Assembly (NCBI GenBank): GCA_025200525.1
Contig: CM045762.1
Span: forward strand, 24,865,374-24,929,373
Length of the DNA: 64,000 nt
From: Camellia lanceoleosa
Taxonomy: Eukaryota > Streptophyta > Magnoliopsida > Ericales > Theaceae
Reading direction: 5' to 3'
Shown here: piece after piece, positions 23,931-35,552 of the stretch
How the letters are laid out: each line of letters starts with the position of its first letter
Numbering within the stretch: position 1 is the first letter of the stretch
The notes under the pieces: generated by a model
Told to the model about the DNA's origin: nothing
The model's database searches: none
Seen by the model: the letters and a program-made list of their open reading frames with translations, nothing else
Made by a program: the position numbers and the translations under genes

Positions 23931-26737
23931 AAAAGACAACTCAACCAAAACAGTAGCTTTACGGCAGAACTCACCTCCACTCGGTGTAATCCATATGATA
24001 TACAGCCTGCCGACGTCATCCGCGATACATACAATTCAGTCGCATCCTGACCTCCAAAAGCAAATCACACCAACAAAACGGCCCCATGAAGCTCCGAGTA
24101 TTACCTTCGACGATTCTAATTTGATCGGCGTAGTACTCCCCCACATTGATCCATTGGTCATCAAACTACGCGTAAATCGATTCACTGTTGAACGCGTTCT
24201 CATAGAGCAGGGGAGTACTTCGAAAGTTATGTATTACAAGACCTTTATCAAACTCGGGTTCACCGAGTCGGACCTGTCTCTGGCTCCTTATCCGTTATTC
24301 GGCATCAACGCTAATCCAAAATACCCATTGGACAAAATCACACTGCCAGTTCGAGCAGGCTCCCAAATAGTAGATGTAGAGTTATTGGTCATCAAGCTGC
24401 CTTCGCCGTATAATCTCATCATAGGACGAACTTGGCTGCAGGCCATGCCAAGTACCTATCATCAATTGCTCCGCTTCCCGACTGAACGCGACACTGAACA
24501 AATCCGTGGTTTCCAGAAATCGGCACAAGCATGTTATTTTCTTGCCGCCAAGACACCAAGAGAACTGGAAGTGAATTCTATTGAGGTGCCGGATCGAGAG
24601 AGCCTCGACGAAGTTGGACAGCTCCCAAGTGAAAAGGCCACGGAAGTATTGGATCGAGTTGAAATTGATGGAAATCCTGACAGATTCCTCATGGTTGGCG
24701 TCTCCTTGAATCATGTCGACAGGCAGCAGCTAATTACCTTCTTACTCGGCAACCTTGATGTATTTGCATGGTCACCGTATGAGATGCCGGGGGTAGATCC
24801 ATTTGTTTCTCAACACCGTTTAAATGTTGATCCCAAATGTAAGCCGATTGTTCAGAAAAGATGGCGGTCAGCCGCAGAACACACTGCTGCCGTTGTTGAA
24901 GAAATTGATCGGTTGCTTGATGCCGGAGCAATTCGGGAAGTGACCTATCCTACATGGATGTCGAATACTGTGGTTGAAAAGAAGAAAAATGGGACTTGGC
25001 GTGTCTGCGTTGATTTCATGAACTTAAACAAAGCTTGCCCCAAGGATTGTTTTCCCCTCTCTAGAATAGACCAACTCGTAGACGCCATAGCACGTCATCA
25101 ACGTATGAGCTTCCTCGATGCCCACAGAGGCTACCACGAAATTGTCATGCATCCGTAGGACCAAGACAAAACTGCATTCCTCACCCCAAGAGGAACCTAT
25201 TGCTATAAGGTTTTGCCTTTTGGACTGAAGAATATAGGGCAACTTACCAAAGACTAGTCACAGCCATGTTCAGGGAGCAACTCGGCCGTACTATGGAAGT
25301 ATACATTGACGATATGGTGGTCAAGTTCAAAGAAGAGCAAACTCATCTAGCCGATCTGGAAGAGACATTCGGCATTTTACGCAAGTACAAAATGAAGCTG
25401 AATGCTTCCAAATGTGCATTTGGGATTGAATTCGGCAAATTCCTTGGCTACATTGTCAACCACTAAGGAATCGAAGCCAACTCGAAGCAAATCACATCAA
25501 TCCTTGAACTCGGCTCCTCTCGATCGGTCAAGGAGGTTCAAAAGCTGATGGGGATGGCCGCCGCACTCAACAGGTTTATCAGTCGTTCTACAGATCGCTA
25601 CCGACAATTATTTCATACCCTACGACAGGGTAAAGCATTTGAATGGACCTCTGAGTGCGAAGCCGCTTTTAACGATTTAAAGACTTTCCTCCGATCAGTT
25701 CCACTATTGACAACACCTTCGGCAAGTGACCCACTCATTTTATATCTGGCAGTTTCCGATCGGGCCGTCAGTGCCATACTGTTAAAGAAAAAGCTTAGGG
25801 AGCAGCGACCAGTCTATTATGTGAGCAACGCAATGGTTGACGCCGAAACACGTTACCTTCCGTTGGAAAAACTCATTTTTAGCCCTCGTCATGGCAGCAA
25901 GAAAAACTGATGCATTACTTTCAGGGGCATACCATCGGGGTACTAACAGACTACCCCCTCCGGTCGGTACTCCGCAGTGCAGAAGCATCAGGGCGCATTT
26001 CAAAATGGGCTCTTGAACTCAGCCAGTACGATATTCAGTTTCTTCCTAGAACCTCATTTAAGGGGCAAGTACTTGCCGACTTTGTGGCCGAATTCACTGC
26101 GGGTCTTGTCGACTTCAAATCTAATCAAATTCAACCTAAACCGAATTGGAGAATTTATGTTGGAGACATTTGGCAGTTGTACTGTGATGGATCGTCCAAT
26201 CAATGCAGCAATGGGGCAGGCATAGTGATCATGGCTCCCGACGGGGCAATAATGGAGCAGGCTGTCAAACTGGGCTTCAATACATCGAACAATGAGGCCA
26301 AATACGAAGCATTGTTAACCGGTCTGCGGAATGCACATCTCCTTGGTACTTGGCGTCTGCTTGTCTTCTATGATTCAAAGCTGGTCATTAACCAATTGAA
26401 AGGGGAATACGCAGCCAAAAATGACCGAATGACAGCTTATATGAAAACGGCGAATTCGTTGATGGCAAAATTCAACCATCATGAACTAAACCAAATAACC
26501 CGGGATCAGAACACACATGCAGATGCCCTGGCCTGCCTAGCTTCCGCCATCAACTCAGAAATCAAACGAACAATTGAAGTGGGATTTATCCTTGAGCCGA
26601 GCATTGCCCCTTCAGAGTCGATTCAAATTAATGTCATAGAATCTAGTCCAAGTTGGATGGACCCTATCACTGCATTCCTATCTTCTGAACAGCTCCCTGC
26701 TGTAGACATCCCATTTTTGACCGTCCTCAAGACTTAG
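23931..26737 (+). pseudogene. Gypsy pol: protease, RT, RNase H, archaeal-type RNase H
   Basis: Protease lies near 24180-24430. Its active-site region reads VLIEQGSTSKVMY, with Glu where the catalytic Asp of the D-G/Q-G motif is expected (codon 24205-24207). Reverse transcriptase follows: KNGTWRVCVDFMNLNKACPK, then TAG at 25156, a 1-base loss near 25237, and YIDDMVVKF at 25302, then TAA at 25464. RNase H 1 (FEWTSECEAAFNDLK, PVYYVSNAM) has two 1-base gains near 25880 and 25905. The second RNase H (LYCDGSSNQCSNGAGIVI, NNEAKYEAL, YDSKLVINQL, HADALACLA) is intact in frame at about 26170-26560. Translation ends at 26737, just before the nested insertion at 26760. Confidence 0.82.
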
Positions 26738-26759
26738 ACGTCACCGCTGGAGCACTTGG

Positions 26760-29700
26760 TGATTACCCATGTTCGTGTTTCGTTTTGAGTTCCCGGAGGT
26801 CTCGGCTACGCGCCTTGCTTCAGGATCTCTCAACTTAATTGTTCTGTGTTTGGTTTTGCACCAAACACTTGTGTTTTTGTTTCTGAGGGTAGAGAGTAGC
26901 TTGTTAGCTACCCCTGACATCCACCGGCCCTGGCTTAAAGCCACCGACCGTGTCCTATTGCTACCGGCCATTGTTAAAGTATACCATTGGCCGGTCGGCC
27001 TTTGGTGTGGCTGGCCGGCCATCTGTTTGGCCTATGGCCTCCTTTTCTGGCCGGTACCACCTTTTTGCCTTTTTCAGGCATGGTGCATGTTAGCTGTGCC
27101 AGCTGGAATGCACAAGACCTGTCCCAGTGCATATATGTGGTTGTTTTGCACCTTTGACCCCTTTTTTTGCACCCTTTGCTCAAAGCTTCTTAAGGAAGCT
27201 TTGACCCCTTGTCTTGGCTTCCTCAAGAAGCTTGCACCTTTGGGATAGCTTCTATTAGAAGCTTGGTCCCTTTGACCATTTTGTTTAGCTTCTTTGAGAA
27301 GCTTAAACACTTTTCCTTGCCTATATAAGGAGAGCCTCTCTTTCCATTGAAGAGGTTCAGCAAAAACCAGAGCAATATACATATATACATCTAATATATA
27401 CATTCTCTCTCTATATCTCCCTCTCTCTCATCATTTGTGTGTGTTTAAGGGCCTTAAAGTGCATTTTATCCTTAGTTTTGCACACAAACACACACTACTA
27501 CACCATACTTCGACTTTGAGAGGCATTGAGGGTTTGTTCTTGAGGTTTTGGACTGATTTTTATCAGAGGAAGGTGGCTGACCTTGCTGTTCTTCAAGGTT
27601 TCTTCAAGGTCACACTCTTACTTTAGATTCCCCAATCTTGCACTAGACTTTTGCCTATCTTGCATGCTGTTTTAGACTTTGTGTATAACTGAAAAAAGTC
27701 TTGTATTTGCATGCTTAAGATACTTCATTAAGATCATTTTGGTATTGGGGGTCGACCTCCCCCTTTTAGGCCTTGTTTGGCCCTTTTTGTGCCTTCTTTT
27801 TTAAGCTTTGGTTACCTTTGTGTGTTGACCTTCTCACCACTGAAATCCAGTGGATTTTCAGTGGTGAAGAAGGAGTTTTGAAGTCTTGTATAGGGGAGGG
27901 ACACCCCTTAGTTTCTCATTTTAGTGTGTTTTTGGCTCTTAAAGGTAGCATGTATGCTTGGTTGTCTTTGGCCCCATTTCAGAAGTTTTTGGATGTTATT
28001 TGGTCATATGTTGCCTCTGTTTTTGGTCGGATTTGTGGCCTCTTGCATGTATAATATACTTGCCTTGCATTCCCCCCATTTTGCCTAAAAGTATACTATG
28101 CATTTAGGCCATGATTCTTGCATGTTCTAGCTTAACTCCATGAAGGTTTTAGCATTATTTTTCCATGCTCAAGGACTGTTGGGTACTGATTTGGTCGAGT
28201 TTTCCATGTTTAAGAGGGCCTTTTTGCATTTTGGCTTGTGAGCCTTGAGGATGTGAGTCATGAGCATGCTTTAGTTGGGTCATTTCAGTGATTTGGAATC
28301 ACTTTTCATGTTATTTCAGTCCCTAATCCATGCTTGTATACTTGCATTCATCATCCCTTTCATCCCTTGAAGAGTTGGTCTTTCATGTCTAGGAATGGAG
28401 CATTGTGCATGCCTATGTGTTTGAGACTTTGAGCTGTCATAACAGTGGGTTTTGGGGGTCCTTGTTGCATGTTAAAACCCTGCTTTATATTGAAAAGTTC
28501 ATGCCATGAGTGGTTGGGGTAGTTGTAGTAGAATGCCTTTTTTTTTATGCCTTAGTCTTAGGCCCATTGGCATGCATGTTTGCATGAGCACTTGTCCATC
28601 ATTTTGGGCACTTTTGGCCACTGTTTTTGGAGTGGGCTGAGGTCTGCCCTTTTGTGGTTTAGGCCCATCATTGCATGATCATGTTGCATTACTTTGGGTT
28701 CATGTTTGCATAGTATCATACTTGCATGTTTGCATAGTGTTTAGCTAATTGCCTCTCATATACTCATATGCATCTTTGGTTTGTTTATATCGCATTAACT
28801 TAGCTTGCATGCTTAGGATGCATTGCACTTAGCACGCTTTGCATCTTAGCCTCATGTTGCATTTTTGAGCCATATTCGCATACATGCATTGCATTGCTTG
28901 GTTTGGGGTGTCAAACCAAGCATGAGGATTGAGAAGTGTTCATACTCAAAGTGACGAAACACGTTTCAATCCTCGGTCGCCGATGCCTTTGATCTCAACA
29001 TGATAGGGTGTTAACTTTCATTTGATCGTTGCATGCATTTTACATTAAATGGCAAACTTGGCTTCTTAGGTCGTCGTGCATAATTGATGGTCCGAAGGTC
29101 GAGGGCCATGCTCCCTTGAGTCTATTGCATGATAGGGAGTGTGGCAATGCCCACATTTGCTTGAAAATTCCATGCCATACACTGTTTGCCCTCTGCTGCA
29201 TCAAGCGCAAGATCTGCAGAAGTAATGTGTGGCCGCCATTCTGATGTCGACCGACCATCTGTGGCTGGCCGGTGGTCCAACATTTGGCCGACAAGAACAT
29301 TCCAATGGCCGGTGGAGTTGAAATTTGGCCGGTGGCATTCCAAAACACTCAGGGAATAATCCAAAGCAGTTCTGGAAATTTATGTGATCCTCAGAGAAGC
29401 AAGGCAGTGTAAACAGAGGCAACAGTGCTATGTCAGCGAGTTTCCAGGCAAGACGAGTCAAGCATGCATCATTCGCGCATTCCTAGGCAGAGCTGCGGCG
29501 GTCTTTTCGGCTTCATATTTAAATTATTTTTTGTGAAATAATTTGTTAATTAATTAGAGGGCCTGTAATAATTAATTAGCTAGGATAGTTGATTCATTAT
29601 TTCGAATTGTATTATTCTTTCGGTCCCTCTGAGTGAGGGCGTATTTGTAATAAGTGTGTGTGAGTGTGTGCATGTCTTCCAATCTCACGTCTTTCTTCCC

Positions 29701-30729
29701 TTTTATTTACCCGCTTATGATGGTTAGACTAGGGCATATTTAAATTAGCATACCTTATGCTATGCATGCGTGCATCCATACATTTGTCTTGCATGCACTG
29801 GGCTCAGCACATCATGCTAACTGCACTGGTATTTCAATTCCAAGTTGAGTACTTGTAGTTGCAGCATTTCACATGCCATCTTTAGGGTAGCCGAGCCTAT
29901 TCTAGCTGCATCCTGCATGTGTTGCATTAGCCATCTTAACATGAACTAGGGTCATGCATATGATTACTAACTAGTTTCTGTTTTGGCTTGGAGTACTAGG
30001 TAAGCTTTTATGCTTTAGCATACCGCATACGTGCGAATGTTGTCATAATAGCATGATTACCATGAGGCTAGCTACTTATGTGATATAACTGCTTGAATGC
30101 CTGTGGATGGAGGTCGAATTACCTAAATTGGAATAATGCATTAAAACTGTGAGTTTTTAAGCCCACTAGATAGTGGCAAAACCATCTTTTCTAAAAAGTC
30201 CACTCGAGGGTGGCAAAACCTACATTTTAGCCTACTTACAAGTAGCAAACCATTTTCAAAACAAACATGAAGTGTTTTGTTCCAATTTAGGCGATTTGGT
30301 CTATACTTGTTTGCTGTGCGCATAACATAGTAATTCTAGGCTAATAAACCGAAATAAGAATGCATAATGTTTTCAAAACAAGATATCATGGTTAGTAGAG
30401 GCCGATCTTCGGATCGAGCGAAGATCGGCCTCGAGGGGGTGCTCATAGCTGACCTTCCCCAATCGTACCCAAATTCCCGAGCCGAGGCAACTTTGGTGAT
30501 AACAGACACGTGGCCTTAGGCAAACGAGTCAGGGTTTCCTAAATTCGCCTATTAAAAAAATATTTAGGTGGCGACTCTGTATTTGGCAAAGCAGTCCATG
30601 TTTGGCACTTCTTTTATAAAAATCTGTTTTCTCAAAACGATTTTCCAGATTTGGACTCTTTGGTTCAGATTAAGAACCGTGACAAATCGAGTCCGAATTG
30701 TGGGGTGAGGCCCTCGAGGCGCGTCCACA
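26760..30729 (+). mobile_element. Nested ~4-kb LTR-like insertion (probable solo LTR)
   Basis: The 3970-bp non-coding block separates the second RNase H from integrase. It starts TGATTACCC and ends GTCCACA, flanked by CTTGG (26755-26759) and CTTGC (30730-30734), which differ at one base. Removing it joins ...GGAGCACTTG to CAGAAAAGAAAGAAGC and restores homology into the region before integrase. A TATA box (CTATATAAGG, 27321-27330) followed by a CT-rich stretch lies about 560 bp in, as in an LTR promoter. GGTGGCGACTCTG near 30571 resembles words found near the ends of large gypsy LTRs. No internal LTR repeat was found, so a solo LTR is preferred over a full element. The ORFs here are accidental. 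Confidence 0.65.
27321..27330 (+). promoter_or_regulatory. TATA box of nested LTR
   Basis: CTATATAAGG, followed about 30 bases later by a plausible start region (CATTGAAGAGG). This supports plus orientation of the insertion. Confidence 0.5.
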
Positions 30730-30734
30730 CTTGC

Positions 30735-31926
30735 AGAAAAGAAAGAAGCTCACAAACTACAAAACAAAGCCTTGCGATATTACTTGGATCCACGAGAAAA
30801 GCTCTCCAAAAAATCCCTTTCCGGTCCATATCTAGAATGCGTTCATCCGGATAAAGTTGAAGAACTCCAGACTAAAATACATGAGGGTAGTTGTGGTGCC
30901 CATTCCGGCGGGCGCTCTTTGGCTCATCGAGCTGTGACACAAGGGTATTATTGGCCGATAATGAGAGCTGATGCCGAGAATTACGTCAAGAAATGTAAGC
31001 GATGTCAGAAGTTTTCCCCTTTAACCCATTTGCCTGCTGAAGAGTTGAGCTCTATCACCAGTCCCTGGTCGTTCGCCCAATGGGGACTTGATATCGTCAG
31101 ATCATTGCCGCGGGCCCCAGAGAACAAGCGATACTTGATTGTCGCGACAGATTACTTCACAAAATGGGTCGAAGCGGAAGCACTAACACACATTCGAGAT
31201 GCTGATGTTAAGCGCTTTGTATGGAGAAATATCATAACACAATTTGGCATTCCAAGAGCACTTATTTTAGAAAACGACACCCAGTTTGATTGTGGCGTCT
31301 ACCGGGAGCTGTGCAATAAGTATGGTATCCGGCCTTATTTCTCCAAGCTGGCTTACCCTCAAAGCAATGGTCAAGCCGAAGCTTCTAACAAATCCATCTT
31401 GGACGGCATCAAGAAGAGGCTGGAGAAAGCTAAAGGCAGATGGGTCGAAGAATTGCCGAGTGTGTTATGGGCGCATCGCACTACACCGGGGTGATCCACT
31501 GGGGAAACACCGTTTGCTTTATGCTTTGGGACCCAGGCAATCATGCCCTTGGAGATCGGCCTCCTAACCTTGAAATCAAAAGTTTTTGATACGGGCCGAA
31601 ATGGCATGATGTTGGCCTTGGATTTGACTCTAATTGAAGAACGACGAGACCGTGCCCTTGCATCCATGGCACAGTACCAGCAACAGCTTGCTAAATCATA
31701 TAATCAACGTGTCCAGTTACGCCGCTATGTACTAGGAGAATTGGTCCTGAAGAAAGTACTTCCGACTGCCAAGAATTCGGCTGACGAAAAACTGGGTCTT
31801 AACTAGGACGGCCCCTATCAGATTGATTTAATCGAGGGCACAAGGGCATATCAGCTCAAAGACATGTCTGGAAGGAGTCTGCCACGTCCTTGGAATTCCA
31901 TGCACTTGCGTAAATTTTATCATTAA
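30735..31926 (+). pseudogene. Gypsy integrase region, two stops
   Basis: Integrase joins element cDNA to host DNA. The zinc-binding HHCC module is visible (HEGSCGAHSGGRSLAH... and CKRCQK, to about 31010). The catalytic core follows: GLDIVRSLPRAPENKRYLIV, the second acidic residue in LENDTQF, and Glu in GQAEASN. The frame is open except TGA at 31492 (after AHRTTPG) and TAG at 31804 (before DGPYQI, where Trp is usual), and it ends at TAA 31924 after LRKFYH. Both stops fit single transitions. No chromodomain follows, consistent with Tat rather than chromovirus elements. Confidence 0.82.
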
Positions 31927-32034
31927 CCCGGAATATGGGACATGACTTGTTGTGTATTCGTTGTGTACAACTTTCACTTTTATAATGCAAGACTTCTTAT
32001 CTCACTATATGGAATTGTAGTTCGAAATAAAAAG

Positions 32035-33690
32035 CCTCCGAATTCGGAGCCCCATCCGTGAATGACACGTTTGGGCCGAATAATCCTCCGGATTTGAAGC
32101 GCCCTTCGTGTATATCACGATTGGCCACGTAAAAAGCCTCCGAATTGGGAACCCCACTCGTGAATAACACGTTTGGGCCGAATAAGCCTCCGGATTCAGA
32201 GCGCGCTTCGTAGATGTCACGATTGGCCAAGTAAAAAGCCTCCGAATTCGGAGCCTCATCCGTGAATGACACGTTTGGGCTGAATAAGTCTCCGAATTCG
32301 GAGCCCCATCCGTGAATGACACGTTTGGGCCGAATAAGCCTCCGAATTCGGAATGCCCTTCGTGGATGTCACGATTGGCCAAGTAAAAAGCCTCCGAATT
32401 CGAAGTCCCATTCGTGAATGACACATTTGGGCCGAATAAGCCTCCGGATTCTGAGTGCCCTTCGTAAATGTCATGATTGGCCAAGTAAAAAGCCTCCAAA
32501 TTCAGAGCCCCATCCGTGAATGACACGTTTGGGCCGAATAAACCTTTGAATTCGGAGCTCCCTTCGTGGATGTCACGATTGGCCAAGTAAAAAGCCTCCG
32601 AATTCAAAGCTCCATCTGTGAATGACACGTTTGGGCCAAATAAGCCTCCGAATTCAGAGCGTCATTCGTGTATGTCACAATTGGCCAAGTAAAAAGCCTT
32701 CGAATTGAGAGCCCCACTCGTGAATAACACGTTTGGGTTGAATAAACCTCCGAATTTGGAGCGCACTTCGTGGATGTCACAATTAGCCAAGTAAAAAGCC
32801 TCCGAATTCGGAGCCCCATCCGTGAATGACACGTTTGGGCCGAATAAGCCTCCGAATTTGGAGCGCCCTTCGTGGATGTCACGATTAGCCAAGCAAAATG
32901 CCTCCAAATTCGTAGCCCCATCCGTGAATGACACGTTTGGGCCGAATAAGCCTCCGAATTCGGAGCGCCCTTCGTGGATGTCACGATTGGCCAAGTAAAA
33001 AGCCTCCGAATTCGGAGCCCTATTCGTGAATAACACATTTGGGCCGAATAAGCCTCCGAATTCGGAGCACCCATCGTAAATATCATGATTGGCCAAGTAA
33101 AAAGCCTCCGAATTCAGAGCCCCATCCGTGAATGACACGTTTGGGCTGAATAAGCCTCCGAATTCGAAGCGCCCTTCGTGGATGTCATAATTGGCCAAGT
33201 AAAAAGCCTCCGAATTCGAAGCCCCATCCGTGAATGACACGTTTGGGCCGAATAAGCCTCCAAATTCGGAGCGCCCTTCGTAAATGTCATGATTGGCCAA
33301 GTAAAAAGCTTCGAAATTCAAAGCCCCATCCGTGAATGACACGTTTGGGCCGAATAAGCCTCTGAATTCGAAGCGCCCTTCGTGAATGTCACGATTGGCC
33401 AAGTAAAAAGCCTCTGAATTCGGAGCCCCATTCGTGAATGATATGTTTAGGCCGAATAAGCCTTCGGATTCGGAGTGCCCTTCGTAGATGTCACGATTGG
33501 CCAAGTAAAAAGCCTCCGAATTCGGAGCACGCTTCGTGGATGTCACAATTGGCCCAGTAAAAAGCTTCTGAATTCGGAGCCCCATCCGTGAATGACACGT
33601 TTGGGCCGAATAAGCCTCTGGATTCAGATCGCCCTTCGTGGATGTCACGATTGGCCATGATAAAAAGCCTATGAATTCGGAGTCCCATCC
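32035..33690. repeat. 102-bp satellite array in the gypsy 3' compartment
   Basis: About 16 copies of a 102-bp unit, itself a dimer of two related ~51-bp halves: CCTCCGAATTCGGAGCCCC...GGCCGAATAAG and CCTCCGAATTCGGAGCGCCC...GGCCAAGTAAAAAG. Because 102 is a multiple of three, long frames persist on the minus strand encoding a 34-residue repeat (SFTDGAPNSEAFYLANRDIHEG type). I consider these incidental. Tandem arrays at this position are known in Tat/Ogre-type elements. EcoRI-like GAATTC sits in each half unit. Confidence 0.9.
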
Positions 33691-33926
33691 GTGCAGAATC
33701 AAGTGGGCATCCGGCTTCGACACGCTTTTCATGAATAATCAACAAGTATCAACTCAGTTGAATGATGGAAGATTCTTAACATGTGTAAACATAAACTAAA
33801 ACAACGTGTAACATAAGCTGAAACAACATGCAAACATGTAAGATAATATGTTTTATTGAATTAATTGATAATACATAATTCGCCCCCAATTTATGTCAGT
33901 GCGCTACAATATTTTTAACTTTATTC

Positions 33927-34850
33927 GGCGTCCCCCTCATCATCACTCTTCTCGACTTCGAAGGCCGCAAAAGGAAAATGATGACTCTGGTATAATGGCG
34001 ACGCCAAATCAACGCTTGCTACCCAGAGAGACTCTGCGGCCCAGAGAGCCTTGATCCACTCGTGTTTAAATCCACGGTTTTCACATCGGCAAACTTCCTC
34101 GGCGAGCTTTTCCTTGGTCTTCTCAATCTCAACTTTTCGGCCTACATGGAAGCCTTGTTCATAAGCTCAGCCCTTTGCAGATTCTGTTGCAAACATGTTT
34201 GCCGTGTCGTGATCGGCAATCGTGCAACTTATAAGGCACTGAGTCACCCTTTCCTCTATGACCGGGTTCGATTGGCCGGCCACACGCGGCTTGATAGTTT
34301 TGGCCTTTTTTAGCTCATGCTCAGCCTTCTCTGCGTGAGCTTCCAAGTTCCGAATTCGTTTATTCTATCTCCCGCCACGCGGCACGTAGATGCATGCCGA
34401 TTTCATAGGCGATATATAGTCCTTTCATTGCTCCATGGATGCCCTACTGAAACACTTCAAAATCCTGTCAACTGACAATCGACTGCTGGACTTCTGGTGG
34501 AAAAATCTGTCGAGTGAACTCGACTACCACACCTGGGTCGTGAACAATTGAATCCGCTTCCATCATCGGTTTATTCCCCACAAAAACTGCAAAACTCAAC
34601 GGTCGCGGTGTCGTATCGAATTCACCTTTCGGTCGCGGTCGAGGGGAGTTGTCCCGCTACTGTTTTTCCCTTCTGGGTGATCTACTTCGACGACGTGGGG
34701 ACTGACGTTTTTTTCGCTCCCTCGATGTTCTACTTCCCATGCGCATAGGATCGCCACTTCTATTCATCTCTGTATCCAGCTCAGCCAATGTCCTTCTTTC
34801 TTCTCTGCTGTTGAAGAATAGTCTATTTGACATTCGCACTTATCTAGCCT
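33927..34850 (-). pseudogene. Antisense ORF relic 2 of the gypsy element
   Basis: On the minus strand the 3' part reads GFHVGRKVEIEKTKEKLAEE, then CENRGFKHEWIKALWAAESL, and ends in an acidic EKSDDEGDAE tail before a stop at about 33927. Upstream is an Arg/Ser-rich stretch (SRERKKRQSPRRRSRSPRR), with several stops between. The FKHxW(I/L)K block and preceding charged helix match the end of antisense ORF 1, so the two look like paralogous modules. Function unknown. Confidence 0.5.
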
Positions 34851-34950
34851 TCCTCAACAGACTGGTTTAAATTGAGCCTGAACACACCTCATTTATTCCA
34901 AACGGGTGCGGCACCCCCGAGGCGATCTCATTAATGCTAAACTTCAAAAG

Positions 34951-35172
34951 CCCGGCGCTGATCTACTCGTGCCACAGCCACTCCATGAACTGACAGTATT
35001 CGGCGTTCTAGTTCATACTGGCTGGGGCAAGAACATATTTATTAATCTAATCGGCCAAATATCTAAGCCCGGCGCCGATCTACTCGTGCCACAGGCACTC
35101 CATGAACTGACATTATTCAGCGTTCCAGTTCATACATTGGCTTGGGCAAGGGCAGATTCATGAATCTAATCG
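34951..35172. repeat. 117-bp tandem duplication
   Basis: CCCGGCGC(T/C)GATCTACTCGTGCC recurs at 34951 and 35068, with the following CCATGAACTGACA and TCGGCCAA words also repeated. Two units, period 117. Confidence 0.8.
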
Positions 35173-35552
35173 GCCAAACGACGACACCCTGAGCCGATTC
35201 ACTTGTTTTGGATAAAGTTACTAAATTGCCAAGAAACTGTTATCCAATCGGCAGGTGTTCCCGGATGTTTAATTCACTCGTCTCATAATCCTACATCCTA
35301 TTGGATCGATAGCTAGCAAGCACAGTAGACAACAGTTATTTTATCCACGGTAGTAAAAGCAACACTATTCATCAATAACAAAAATTAAGCACAAATAATA
35401 GCGAAGAGCAAAGGAATTTTTCATTAATAAATTGAGTACATATAGTAGCCATTTTACACATGAAAACTACCTTAAACTAACAGAAATCTACTAAACAAAA
35501 AGCTACAACCTTGCATGAAAGATGCCTAGCAAAAATTAAAATGTCACCCTAG

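Noticed and set aside
26769..28054. ORFs of 60-160 codons in the nested insertion
   Set aside because: Hydrophobic, non-conserved frames across an LTR promoter region with a TATA box; no domain recognised.
32035..33690. CRISPR-like regular repeats
   Set aside because: The units are contiguous 102-bp tandem repeats without unique spacers, inside a plant retrotransposon.
32005..33732. Long minus-strand ORFs (207 and 356 codons) of a 34-residue repeat protein
   Set aside because: They arise because the 102-bp satellite unit is a multiple of three; several overlapping frames are open at once and none has non-repeat sequence or a start context of its own.
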